A stretch of 64,000 nucleotides of DNA from positions 309,971 to 373,970 of the forward strand of contig NZ_HE978582.1 in assembly GCF_000311865.1 (NCBI RefSeq). The letters are read 5' to 3'. The notes below the pieces were generated by a model. It did no database searches, had not been told where the DNA came from, and worked only from the letters and a program-made list of their open reading frames with translations. Positions 1-7,374 of this stretch are shown here, piece by piece. This DNA comes from Peptoniphilus obesi ph1 (lineage in GTDB: Bacteria > Bacillota > Clostridia > Tissierellales > Peptoniphilaceae). The translations under genes and the position numbers were made by a program. The first letter of the stretch is position 1. Every line of letters starts with the position of its first letter.

Positions 1-1029
1 TTCTATATCCAAAGTTTCATCTGGTGCTGCTATTGAAAATAACATAAATATTCCCAATACATATAGCATAAAAGATAATATATCTAGTCCTATAGACTTT
101 ACTATTTTCGAGGGAAGCTGGTCATTCTTTTCATCAAACACAGATCCTAAATCTTTTACAAATAAAATAAGTCCTAGTGCAAATGGTAATAAATAATAAA
201 ATATACGGTAAAGCAAAAGCCAAGTAAGCACCAATTCTTTATCTATACCAATGGATGCAAAAGCAGTAATCGCAACTATATCCATAGATCCAAGGCCACC
301 TGGTATAAAGGATGCAAGCCCTGCAAGATTTGCTATTGTAAAGATTGAAACTATTACAATTGGATTTAATTTTATGCCTAGAAAATATCCTATGCTTGCA
401 AAAAATATACAAGCAAAAGACCATTCAAAAATTGATGTAATAGATACTTTTAGTCTATAAATTTTTGAAATTGGCATTGTTTCATTTTTAATTTTTGAAA
501 GTAAAATTATTACCGGATAATAAAAAATTCCTCCTAGTAATATATATTTATAATTTATTAGTATATGACTCCTCGATATAAGTAGGTAAAGCATAGATAT
601 AACTGCAAGCAAGGATATACCGACAAAGTCAAATAAGAATGATTTTACTAAAAATTTTAGAAAAGATTTATCATCTTTTTCTTCTCCAAAATACCTCATC
701 CTAAGCCCTATGTTTATAACTCCTCCAAAGCCTATCAGGTTGTTAAAAGAATTTATTACAATAGATTTTTTTGCAATTTCTAGCTTGGTCTTTTCACTTT
801 GAAATTCTTTATTCATCAATAAATCATAATTTATCATTGGACTTACTGCTATAAATCCAAAAATCATAAGAATGAATAACTTTATCAATCCAAAACTTTG
901 GAATATATTTGAGACTTCTTCTATAGATATCTCTTTTTTTAATTTTGATATTTCAAGTATTACCAATACCACAACTATTGATAAAAATATCGGCTTTATA
1001 TAATCAAGTATTTTCTTAAATTTCTTCAA
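1..1029 (-). CDS. Lysylphosphatidylglycerol synthase TM-region / MprF flippase-like membrane protein, 3' end missing
   Basis: An open frame of 343 codons runs off the left edge of the window, so the C-terminus is not seen. It is very hydrophobic with about eight membrane segments. The signature of the LPG-synthase TM family (formerly UPF0104) is clear: INIGLRMRYFGEE near residues 105-117 and SFIPGGLGSMD near 240-250. In that family this part flips or handles lipids; whether a C-terminal aminoacyl-lipid synthase domain follows cannot be seen. I chose the TTG start at 1029 because GGAAGAG lies 6-7 nt upstream. It overlaps the last codons of the upstream hydrolase by 14 nt, so the two are probably co-transcribed. 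The next possible start is an ATG about 54 codons in, which would delete conserved sequence. Confidence 0.85.
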   Translation of the reverse strand, partial: MKKFKKILDYIKPIFLSIVVVLVILEISKLKKEISIEEVSNIFQSFGLIKLFILMIFGFIAVSPMINYDLLMNKEFQSEKTKLEIAKKSIVINSFNNLIGFGGVINIGLRMRYFGEEKDDKSFLKFLVKSFLFDFVGISLLAVISMLYLLISRSHILINYKYILLGGIFYYPVIILLSKIKNETMPISKIYRLKVSITSIFEWSFACIFFASIGYFLGIKLNPIVIVSIFTIANLAGLASFIPGGLGSMDIVAITAFASIGIDKELVLTWLLLYRIFYYLLPFALGLILFVKDLGSVFDEKNDQLPSKIVKSIGLDILSFMLYVLGIFMLFSIAAPDETLDIE

Positions 1030-1741
1030 TTTTATCTCTTCCTAAAAAATCTAAAATTACTTTATTGTAAAATTCAGGTGATTTTTTTGCTATGTGGTGA
1101 CCTTGTTTTTCAACTATGCAAAGTTCTGATTTTTTAAATTTATTAGCTATTTTTACAAAAGAGTCAAGATAAATCACATCACTTGCACCTGCTATTATAA
1201 GGACTGGGAAATCCATTTTTTTATAGTCCTTTTCTTTAATTTTTACACTCTCAAATAAAAGACTGTATACGTAAAAATAATTCTTCAAACTCCTAAAAAT
1301 TCTAGAAGTGAATTTCAAAAAATAGTAGCTAATATAAGTAAGTATTCTTGGCATAAGTTTTATTTGACCTATATTTTTGTTTGGAGAATTTAGTATAAGT
1401 TTTTCAACTCTTTCTGGCCAATTTTTCGCAAAAGTTAAGGCGAGATTTGCCCCATCTGAAAAGCCTAATATATTTGCTTTTTCTATTTCTAAATAATCCA
1501 TAATATCTAAAATATCTTTTGATAAGTCTTCAAAATCAAAACTTGGATCTATATCATCGCTTTTACCATGTCCCCTGGTGTCGATTGCTATAAGCTTATA
1601 ATGTTTAGAAAAATCGATAAATTGCTTTTCAAAATAATTTAGATTGTCATTATTTCCGTGAAGAAGCAACAAGGGATCTCCATTTCCCATTATTTTTACA
1701 AAAATTTTTGCTCCATCTCTAACTCTTATATATTTTTCCAT
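1016..1741 (-). CDS. Alpha/beta hydrolase family protein
   Basis: A 241-residue protein with the alpha/beta hydrolase fold. Visible elements are the oxyanion-hole HGN at residues 28-30, the nucleophile elbow GFSDGAN with Ser95, a likely acid Asp188 in AGASDVIY, and His215/216 in GQGHHIAKK. There is no signal peptide, so it should be cytoplasmic. The substrate cannot be told from sequence; esterase, lactonase or C-C hydrolase roles are all possible. AGGTGAG precedes the ATG. Its 3' end overlaps the start of the membrane protein downstream by 14 nt, suggesting an operon, perhaps linked to membrane lipids (inference). Confidence 0.85.
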   Translation of the reverse strand: MEKYIRVRDGAKIFVKIMGNGDPLLLLHGNNDNLNYFEKQFIDFSKHYKLIAIDTRGHGKSDDIDPSFDFEDLSKDILDIMDYLEIEKANILGFSDGANLALTFAKNWPERVEKLILNSPNKNIGQIKLMPRILTYISYYFLKFTSRIFRSLKNYFYVYSLLFESVKIKEKDYKKMDFPVLIIAGASDVIYLDSFVKIANKFKKSELCIVEKQGHHIAKKSPEFYNKVILDFLGRDKIEEI

Positions 1742-1882
1742 AAGCTCACCTAAGCCTATTTTACTACTTTTTTCCTAATTTTTACTTATTATATTCATCG
1801 ATTAAAAATTATTTCTTTATTAGTCGATTTTTATATGCTATAACTTTAGAATTAAATTTATCTTTTAGCATATATATTAAAT

Positions 1883-1910
1883 TTGACCTATTATATTAAA
1901 TTTTTATATT
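1883..1910 (+). promoter_or_regulatory. Candidate promoter for the SLC1-type transporter
   Basis: TTGACC (1883-1888), a 16-nt spacer and TATATT (1905-1910), reading toward the transporter gene at 1988. This leaves a leader of about 70 nt. Judged by eye against the sigma-70/SigA consensus. Confidence 0.45.
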
Positions 1911-1932
1911 TATATGCTATTATATAACTACA

Positions 1933-1959
1933 TTGGGTAAAAATATATTATTTGCCCAA
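1933..1959 (+). promoter_or_regulatory. Inverted repeat in the transporter leader
   Basis: TTGGGTAAA at 1933-1941 pairs with TTTGCCCAA at 1951-1959 (one G-U pair) around a 9-nt AT-rich loop. It lies between the candidate promoter and the ribosome-binding site and has no U-tract, so it could be an operator or a leader hairpin rather than a terminator. Confidence 0.35.
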
Positions 1960-1987
1960 TCAGCAATAATAAAAAAGGAGAATAAGA

Positions 1988-3184
1988 ATGGAGAAAAAAT
2001 CAAGTTTTTTTAATAGCTTAGTTTTCAAACTACTACTTGCCATAGTAATTGGTATATTTGTTGGTTCTTATGCAAACTTAGCTGTTATCGAAGTAATTGA
2101 TGCTATCAAGAAAATTTTAGGAGAACTTATTTTATACATAGTTCCTCTTATAATTCTTGGATTCGTAACACCTGCAATTGTAAGCTTAAAGGATTCTGCT
2201 GGTAAGGTTTTAACAATTACACTAATAATTTGTTACCTATCATCTTTTGGTGCAGCGACTATGTCTATCTTCGCTGGTAAAGCTATTATTCCAAAACTTA
2301 ATATAGCTAGTAATGTTGGATCAGGAAATGCAATTCCTGAATCAATTTTTAAATTAGAAATTGCTCCAATAATGCCAGTTATGACAGCTCTTGTAACTGC
2401 TATATTAATTGGTCTTGCTGTATTATGGACTAAATCTGAAACATGGGAAAAATTATTATTAGAATTTAATAATGTTGTTCTTGCAATTGTTGATAAGGTT
2501 GTAATCTCAATACTTCCACTTTATATAGGTACAACTTTTGCAGGACTTTCATACGAAGGTGTAATAATTCATGAACTTCCAGTGTTCTTAAAAATTATCT
2601 TAATAGTAATCGTCGGACACTTCATCTGGATGACCCTTCTTTATTCTATAGCAGGAGCTATATCAAAGACTAATCCAAAAGAAGTATTTAAATATTATCC
2701 ACCAGCTTACTTTACAGCAGTTGGTACAATGTCAAGTGCTGCAACTCTTCCAGTTGCATTAAAATGTGCCGGAAAATCAAAGACTATTGATCCACAAATT
2801 AGAGACTTTGTTATTCCACTTTGTGCAAACACTCACCTTTGCGGATCTGTTCTTACAGAAACATTCTTTGTTATGACAGTTTCTCAAATTATTTATGGTA
2901 AACTTCCTGATACATCAACTATGTTCTTATTTATATCTTTATTAGGAATATTTGCCATAGCAGCTCCAGGAGTTCCAGGAGGAACAGTTGTTGCATCTCT
3001 TGGTCTAATAACAAGTATATTAGGATTTAACGATGCTGGTACTGCTTTAATGTTATCAATCTTTGCCCTACAAGACAGTTTCGGTACAGCATGTAACGTT
3101 ACTGGCGACGGTGCAATTGCACTTATGGTAACAGGAATTTTAAATAAGGTACCTGGCAGACAAAAAGATAAAGTCGATGCTTAG
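1988..3184 (+). CDS. Dicarboxylate/amino acid:cation symporter (DAACS, SLC1) family protein, variant binding site
   Basis: A 398-residue polytopic membrane protein of the GltP/GltPh family. The HP1 serine-rich loop (MSSAATLPV, ~248-256) and HP2 loop (PGVPGGTVV, ~327-335) are recognisable. By-eye alignment to GltPh shows changes at key sites. The TM7 NMDGT motif is replaced by HLCGS (283-287), losing the aspartate. In TM8, DSFGTACNVTGD (363-374) keeps the equivalents of D394, T398, N401 and D405, but the arginine that binds acidic side chains is a glycine (G366). The substrate is therefore unlikely to be simply glutamate or aspartate. AAGGAG precedes the ATG. A strong terminator follows directly, so it is probably monocistronic. 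Confidence 0.88.
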   Translation: MEKKSSFFNSLVFKLLLAIVIGIFVGSYANLAVIEVIDAIKKILGELILYIVPLIILGFVTPAIVSLKDSAGKVLTITLIICYLSSFGAATMSIFAGKAIIPKLNIASNVGSGNAIPESIFKLEIAPIMPVMTALVTAILIGLAVLWTKSETWEKLLLEFNNVVLAIVDKVVISILPLYIGTTFAGLSYEGVIIHELPVFLKIILIVIVGHFIWMTLLYSIAGAISKTNPKEVFKYYPPAYFTAVGTMSSAATLPVALKCAGKSKTIDPQIRDFVIPLCANTHLCGSVLTETFFVMTVSQIIYGKLPDTSTMFLFISLLGIFAIAAPGVPGGTVVASLGLITSILGFNDAGTALMLSIFALQDSFGTACNVTGDGAIALMVTGILNKVPGRQKDKVDA

Positions 3185-3190
3185 AAAAAC

Positions 3191-3226
3191 AAAAAGTATA
3201 GGTTATTAATAACCTATACTTTTTTT
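3191..3226. terminator. Bidirectional intrinsic terminator
   Basis: A perfect 17-bp palindrome (arms 3191-3207 and 3208-3224) with A-rich and T-rich flanks. It separates two convergent genes, the transporter and the PPK2 gene, and can serve both strands. Confidence 0.85.
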
Positions 3227-3229
3227 ATT

Positions 3230-4717
3230 TTACTTATTCTTTTTCTCATTCTTCTCATTTATTTCTTTTATCTTTTCTTTTGCTCTTTTATTAAATTCCT
3301 TCAAGACTTGAATTCTCGCATATCTTTTGTCTTCACTCGATACAAGAGTCCATGGAGCATAACTTGTATTTGTATTATAAATCATCTCATCAATCGCCAA
3401 AACATAGTCATCCCATCTTTTTCTATTTCTCCAGTCCTCATCTGTAATCTTATATGGCTTTTCTTCTTCCCTATCTTTAAATCTTTTTTCTTGTTCATCC
3501 TTAGAAATAAGTAGGAAAAACTTAAGAACAATGCTTCCAGAATCAATCAATTCTTTTTCCATATTGTTGATTTCTCTGTAAGCCCTTGTCCATTCTATAT
3601 CATTTGCAAAACCTTCAACTCTTTCAACCATAACCCTTCCATACCAACTCCTATCAAAAATAGCAATTTCGCCAGCCCTAGGAAAGTTATTATAAAATCT
3701 CCATAAATAGTGGTGGTCTTTTTCTAAATCAGATGGAGCCGAAGTAGGATTTATCTTATAAGATCTTGCATCTATATTTTTTATCAGCCTTGATATAGCT
3801 CCGCCCTTACCAGCTGCATCCATTCCTTCAAAAACCATAACAACAGGCACATTTAAAGTATGAAGTGCATAGGCAAGCTCTCCAGCCTCTTCTTGTAGTT
3901 TATCCTTTATATCTTTATATTCATCTTTTTCTAGTTTTTTTGATAAATCAAAATCTTCAACCGTTTTTTTAGCATTAAATGAAGGAGCCTTCCAAGTTTT
4001 TTCATATTCTCTTTTTTGTCTAATTCTTTCAACATTTCTCTTTATATATTCTATACTCTTGCCTAGTATTTCTTTTGCTGCAAGTTTTCTATCTTCTGAT
4101 GAAACTACATTCCAAGGCGCCCAAGAAAAATCAGTCTGATTAATTATAGAATTAAAATGTTCTAAATATTTATCATATTCTTTATTTTGATTTATATCTT
4201 CACTAGATACCAAAAACTCTTTGTATTTATTACTTAGGTGGTCTTCTATAGCTTCTTTTTGTCTCTTTTTACTTTGGTGCAAGAAAAATTTTAATATAAT
4301 AGTATGGTCATCATAAAGCATCTTTTCAAGTATCATAATTTGCTTTATACGAATTTTATCCAATTCATTATCAGACTTTAAATCATTTAACAAGTCGTGG
4401 TACATTGAACAGTCAAATATTTGAAAATCCCCTTTGCCAGGAAGTCTCTTCCAAAAAGGATGAGTATAAGTATATTTATTTTTCTTATCAAATCTTTTAA
4501 AAATACTTACATCATAGTGTTTTGCATCTAACTGCCTAACCAGCCTATTCATAACATAGCCCCTACCAGATGATTCCCATCCATCAATCATAATAATTAC
4601 CGGAATCTTTTCATCTACGCAAATCCTTTGGTAGCTAGCTAATTCTTTTCCCAATTCTTTTATACTATAATCCTTATATGTAGATTCAAATTTATCGAAA
4701 TCAAAATTCTTTAACAA
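3230..4717 (-). CDS. Two-domain PPK2 family polyphosphate kinase / polyphosphate:AMP phosphotransferase
   Basis: A 495-residue protein with two tandem PPK2 domains, the architecture of class II PPK2 (Pap), which moves phosphate from polyphosphate to AMP. The C-terminal domain has an intact Walker A (EGMDAAGKG, ~297-305) and the conserved FDRSWYGR block (~354-361). The N-terminal domain has diverged copies: DGWESSGRG (~45-53) and FDCSMYHD where FDRSWYGR is expected, so it is probably non-catalytic, as in known class II enzymes. I chose TTG 4717 rather than the ATG at 4771 because AGAAGGG sits 6 nt upstream of it and because a TATAAT box (4734-4739) lies between the two, making the ATG unlikely to be transcribed. 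The gene lies just outside the left repeat of the island. Confidence 0.88.
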   Translation of the reverse strand: MLKNFDFDKFESTYKDYSIKELGKELASYQRICVDEKIPVIIMIDGWESSGRGYVMNRLVRQLDAKHYDVSIFKRFDKKNKYTYTHPFWKRLPGKGDFQIFDCSMYHDLLNDLKSDNELDKIRIKQIMILEKMLYDDHTIILKFFLHQSKKRQKEAIEDHLSNKYKEFLVSSEDINQNKEYDKYLEHFNSIINQTDFSWAPWNVVSSEDRKLAAKEILGKSIEYIKRNVERIRQKREYEKTWKAPSFNAKKTVEDFDLSKKLEKDEYKDIKDKLQEEAGELAYALHTLNVPVVMVFEGMDAAGKGGAISRLIKNIDARSYKINPTSAPSDLEKDHHYLWRFYNNFPRAGEIAIFDRSWYGRVMVERVEGFANDIEWTRAYREINNMEKELIDSGSIVLKFFLLISKDEQEKRFKDREEEKPYKITDEDWRNRKRWDDYVLAIDEMIYNTNTSYAPWTLVSSEDKRYARIQVLKEFNKRAKEKIKEINEKNEKKNK

Positions 4718-4733
4718 TATTATCCCTTCTTCT

Positions 4734-4739
4734 ATTATA
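4734..4739 (-). promoter_or_regulatory. Candidate -10 box for the PPK2 gene
   Basis: TATAAT on the minus strand, about 17 nt before the TTG start. The -35 region (TTTTGG at 17-nt spacing) is poor, and the implied leader is very short. An upstream terminator at 4771-4793 means the gene needs its own promoter. Confidence 0.3.
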
Positions 4740-4770
4740 CTTTTAATTATTTTTACCCAAAAAATGAGCA

Positions 4771-4793
4771 AATAAAAAAAGCCCCTAAGGGCT
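4771..4793 (-). repeat. Left copy of a 23-bp direct repeat; also a terminator hairpin
   Basis: Identical to 15806-15828 and in the same orientation. It contains the hairpin AGCCC-CTAA-GGGCT with a 7-A run that becomes a U-tract on the minus strand. The right copy is the natural terminator of the cardiolipin synthase gene. The left copy sits just upstream of the PPK2 gene. The two bound an 11-kb island of phage and restriction genes. Confidence 0.75.
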
Positions 4794-4835
4794 TAGTGAA
4801 TTATGAGTTTAGAAAAATACGTTTTGTGTCTAGTA

Positions 4836-4873
4836 AAAAAAGACTATGAGTTTAAATGCTCATAGTCTTTTTT
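4836..4873. terminator. Bidirectional intrinsic terminator
   Basis: AGACTATGAG (4841-4850) pairs with CTCATAGTCT (4859-4868) around an 8-nt loop, with A's before and T's after. It closes the decayed phage/hsdR segment on the minus strand. Confidence 0.75.
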
Positions 4874-4874
4874 C

Positions 4875-4966
4875 TTAATTTCTATAATTTTTCGCCTGCT
4901 CTAAAACCATATCAAATACTTCTTCACTCCATTGAGGAGGATATCCATTTTCACAAAGTAGAATTA
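4875..4966 (-). pseudogene. C-terminal relic of a type I restriction subunit R (hsdR)
   Basis: In the frame ending at TAA 4875-4877 the sequence reads LLCENGYPPQW then SEEVFDMVLEQAKNYRN. The GYPP...VLEQA ending is typical of the C-terminus of many HsdR proteins. No start or helicase domain is present. It is joined, out of frame, to the truncated phage DNA polymerase and differs from the C-terminus of the intact hsdR at 7375, so it derives from a different R subunit. The N-terminal limit of the relic is approximate. Confidence 0.55.
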
Positions 4967-5157
4967 CTAAGTGCTGATAATATTTCTTCAGGAATAATCT
5001 CTCCACTTGTCAAATCTATTACCTTAACTTCTTCATCATCAATAGAATAGGCAAAGAGGAGGATTTCAAAATCCTCACTCTCGGCATATTTATATACACC
5101 ACTTTTGCCTAAATCAACTGAAGAATAGGTTTCAAGATCTATGGACAATTTCTTCAT
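4951..5157 (-). pseudogene. N-terminal fragment of a phage-type family A DNA polymerase
   Basis: The 68 residues from ATG 5157 (MKKLSIDLETYSSVDLGKSG, then VYKYAESEDFEILLFAYSID) match the start of the 3'-5' exonuclease domain of Firmicute phage DNA polymerases, including the DxE metal ligands in SIDLET. Those proteins are about 650 residues; this one stops after LSALSNSTL where the sequence switches to an hsdR relic. It is a deletion remnant and cannot polymerise DNA. In intact phages the gene follows DUF2800 and DUF2815 genes, the same order as here. Confidence 0.8.
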
Positions 5158-5332
5158 AGCTATCACTAAGCTTCGTTAATTCTGCTAAATTATTTTTTCT
5201 ATCTTCTTTTATTTGTTTTTCTATTTTTCTGATATCTCTATCTAGTTCCTTTAACTGAGCTTGTAAAAATCCAAGCTTATACCATAAAAAGGACCAAATA
5301 GCTAAAACTATCGCTGTAATTAAATAGTCCAT
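5132..5332 (-). CDS. Small membrane-anchored coiled-coil protein of the phage module
   Basis: A 66-residue protein with one N-terminal membrane helix (LITAIVLAIWSFLWYKLGFL) followed by a charged helix rich in K, E and D (LKELDRDIRKIEKQIKEDRK), likely a coiled coil. GGAGG is placed just before the ATG. Its 3' end overlaps the start of the polymerase fragment by 26 nt in another frame. No family is recognised. Position between DUF2815 and the polymerase suggests a phage gene of unknown role. Confidence 0.55.
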   Translation of the reverse strand: MDYLITAIVLAIWSFLWYKLGFLQAQLKELDRDIRKIEKQIKEDRKNNLAELTKLSDSYEEIVHRS

Positions 5333-5341
5333 TTCTACCTC

Positions 5342-5896
5342 CTATGCTAAGAAATCTTCATCATCATTGTCATCCATAGCATCAAAGTCATCTGCTGCAT
5401 TAGACCTATTTCCTAGAGGTTGACCATCTCTTAGCTTTTGAATATTCCCTAGCCCAACCGCTACGCCCTTATTGCCATTTACATTGTAGGCATAGAAGTT
5501 AAGAGATACTCTTGCATAGACTCCAGAATAAACTTCGCTCCTATCTAAGATTGGTTCTACATTTCTATCTACAATTTGAGGTGCTGTCATAGAGTTGGCA
5601 TTTAAGAAGTATGCATCTGCATAAGCCTCATCATCTTTTTCTGCATCACCATCTCTTAATGGAAGTTTGATAGCTTTCTTATTTGGTTTCTTTCCATTAA
5701 ATTTAGAAAGTCCTTCTTCAATTGCAGCGTCTACTGCTTTTTCAATTTTCTCGATTGTCTTTTGGTCGCTCTTTGGGATAATGACAGATACTGAGTATCT
5801 TTCTTTACCACCATTGATTGACTTTGGTTCCCAAACATTCGCATAGCTTAATCTAACTTCACCTGTAATTACTTTTGTTTTATTGATATTTGACAT
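5342..5896 (-). CDS. DUF2815 family phage single-stranded DNA-binding protein
   Basis: A 184-residue protein of the DUF2815 family, found in Firmicute phage replication modules and regarded as an ssDNA-binding protein. Features include GEVRLSYANVWEPKS near the N-terminus, a central PLRDGD, and a very acidic C-terminal tail (DDFDAMDDNDDEDFLA) like those of ssDNA-binding proteins that recruit partners. The start is ATG 5896: GGAGG lies 7-8 nt upstream, inside the end of the DUF2800 tail. A longer in-frame start at 5932 would lack such a site. The gene looks intact, although its neighbours on both sides are broken. Confidence 0.8.
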   Translation of the reverse strand: MSNINKTKVITGEVRLSYANVWEPKSINGGKERYSVSVIIPKSDQKTIEKIEKAVDAAIEEGLSKFNGKKPNKKAIKLPLRDGDAEKDDEAYADAYFLNANSMTAPQIVDRNVEPILDRSEVYSGVYARVSLNFYAYNVNGNKGVAVGLGNIQKLRDGQPLGNRSNAADDFDAMDDNDDEDFLA

Positions 5897-5897
5897 A

Positions 5898-6106
5898 TTA
5901 TTTACCTCCGAATTCTTCTTTAACATTGTCAATTTTTACTTCTTCTCGTGTGTCTCTAATGCTTACTAAGGTTAACTTTCCTTTTGGTTTTTCTAATAAT
6001 TCTGTAATATTTTCATCAAAGACTTTCTTACCTAGTAACTTAGTCATAACTGTGATGCCAAGTAACTTTTCTTCAAAGGGATTAAATCCAAGTTCTCTTA
6101 CTTTTT
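5898..6106 (-). pseudogene. C-terminal fragment of a DUF2800 phage protein
   Basis: Reading the minus strand to TAA 5898-5900 gives VRELGFNPFEEKLLGITVMT followed by KLLGKKVFDENITELLEKPKGK. This matches the conserved end of DUF2800 proteins (Cas4-like nuclease family of phages), with the LLGIT-MxKLLGKK motif. An in-frame stop lies two codons upstream of VREL and no start is available, so most of the gene is gone. It abuts another relic in a different frame. Confidence 0.65.
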
Positions 6107-6240
6107 ATAACCTCATATTCAATCTCATAGGTCTTTTCATTTTGTTTTACTTTCTCTTCCTTTCTAGATAGGTTTTCATCATTGTCTAGTGTCGTGAGAA
6201 GGGCACCTATACTAGACGCACAAGATTGTTAGCATCTTTT
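6090..6240 (-). pseudogene. Unidentified phage gene relic
   Basis: An open stretch without a usable start reads QSCASSIGALLTTLDNDENL, then SRKEEKVKQNEKTYEIEYEV and IKSKRTWI before a stop. It overlaps the DUF2800 fragment in another frame. I do not recognise the family. The two frames look like the two sides of a deletion joint near 6106. Confidence 0.35.
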
Positions 6241-6461
6241 TTAATTTCTATCAGTATCTTTATTCTTGACATCTTTTCATTAACAATTTCTTTTAATAAC
6301 TATCTTGCTAATTTTATCGTTAAAATTTATATGGCATATAAGCTTGTTGTAATTTATTCTTTGTTTTTCATTAAGATTTCCTCCTCCCTTAGGTGCTAGA
6401 GACAAGAACCAAATATAAAATTTAGTTCTTAACCCCTCCACTAGCCCTAGGACAAATTCGA
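6241..6461 (-). other. Non-coding, decayed stretch of the phage module
   Basis: A GGAGGAGG site near 6385 precedes ATG AAA AAC AAA GAA TAA, a 5-codon frame. A shifted frame continues with about 30 open codons (EKQRINYNKLICHINFNDKI...). This looks like a small gene disabled by a frameshift. Nothing else is seen. Confidence 0.3.
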
Positions 6462-6956
6462 CTACTTTGTTAGGTGATCTCTTAATATTTTTTTATTTTT
6501 CTTAATATCAGTATTAATTTTCCAAACAGAAACACCAAAAATATCTGCTAATTGTCTTTGAGTTAAATCTGTATGAAAAATAAAATTCATAAGTCTTTTG
6601 TCTTCTTTAGGTAGGTTGTTTATCTCATCTTGCAAAACTTCCAACATTAACCGTGTGACTGCTATTTCTTCTAAATCTTCATCAGATTTAACTTCAAAGT
6701 TTATATCTTCCAAACTTTTATCTAATGAAAGCAGAGACATACCTTCATTCTTAAGATATTCAAAATCTCTTTGTCTGCGTTTTCTTAATCTCCATTCTTC
6801 TTGCATAAATTTCTTATAGTCTTCTTCACTTACTTTTTCTTTGTACACATAATAAGTTCCATCTTTCTTCTTAACTTTAATTAAGTCATTCACATCTAAT
6901 CCAAAATCAATAGCAGCCTCTTTTGTCATTAAAGTTTCCAGTTCTTGCTTTTCCAT
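6462..6956 (-). CDS. Phage/ICE-type sigma-70 region 4-like transcriptional regulator
   Basis: A 164-residue protein. The C-terminal 60 residues (NLPKEDKRLMNFIFHTDLTQ then RQLADIFGVSVWKINTDIKK) form a sigma-70 region 4-like helix-turn-helix of the kind found in late-gene or transfer regulators of phages and integrative elements. The N-terminus (TKEAAIDFGLDVNDLIKVKK) is a small unrecognised domain. I chose ATG 6956 because GAAAGGGG lies 8 nt upstream; a longer reading from 7004 has no such site. It is the first gene of the decayed module and appears intact. Confidence 0.6.
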   Translation of the reverse strand: MEKQELETLMTKEAAIDFGLDVNDLIKVKKKDGTYYVYKEKVSEEDYKKFMQEEWRLRKRRQRDFEYLKNEGMSLLSLDKSLEDINFEVKSDEDLEEIAVTRLMLEVLQDEINNLPKEDKRLMNFIFHTDLTQRQLADIFGVSVWKINTDIKKNKKILRDHLTK

Positions 6957-7193
6957 ATAAAAAGCCCCTTTCTGTAATCTCGTTTGAGATACAAAAAGAG
7001 GCATTCAATTAGCTTAAGTCTAACTTTGCACACGACAAATAACGGTAGCTGCATTGAAAGAAAAAATTAGCATTTGTACACTAATTTATATTCTTTTTGC
7101 ATCTCCGTATTTGTGGCCACTCATACTTTTTGAGATTAATATTTTTGTACCAACTGGTACATCTTTATTTTAGCAAGTAGCTATTTTTCATTT

Positions 7194-7297
7194 GTTGAAG
7201 AAACTTCAACGGATGATACACTTTTTTAAGTCATTTGAAAGTTATCATTTATAAAAAACCGTTCTATTTTAAGGTTCTGCCGTTGAAGAAACTTCAA
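7194..7297. repeat. Twin 16-bp palindromes
   Basis: GTTGAAGAAACTTCAA occurs at 7194-7209 (extended to GTTGAAG-AAA-CTTCAAC, 7194-7210) and again at 7282-7297. Each is an inverted repeat with a 3-nt centre; start-to-start distance is 88 bp. They look like operator sites or short transcribed hairpins. Confidence 0.5.
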
Positions 7298-7313
7298 AAA
7301 ATTTTATTTTTTC

Positions 7314-7348
7314 AAATAAAAAAGGACCAGATATTAAATCTGATCCTT
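7314..7348 (-). terminator. Intrinsic terminator of hsdR
   Basis: On the minus strand AAGGATCAGAT pairs with ATCTGGTCCTT around TTAAT, followed by a U-tract. It is 27 nt after the hsdR stop codon. Confidence 0.75.
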
Positions 7349-7374
7349 AGCTAACTGGTTATATTTCTTATTTA

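Larger units (their letters stand above)
6957..7374. other. Gene-poor stretch with palindromes, between the regulator and hsdR
   Basis: No intact gene is seen. On the minus strand an open stretch at about 7165-7090 reads DVPVGTKILISKSMSGHKYG then DAKRI and stop, without a start, possibly another relic. The stretch also holds two copies of a palindrome (7194-7210 and 7282-7297), a further palindrome at 7146-7161, and the hsdR terminator. Confidence 0.4.

Noticed and set aside
5890-6171. 93-residue plus-strand ORF over the DUF2800 tail
   Set aside because: It is antisense to recognisable DUF2800 coding sequence and has no family features.
7146-7161. TGTACCAACTGGTACA palindrome as an operator
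   Set aside because: It falls inside what may be a coding relic (DVPVGTKILISKSM) and is single, so chance is more likely than for the twin palindromes.
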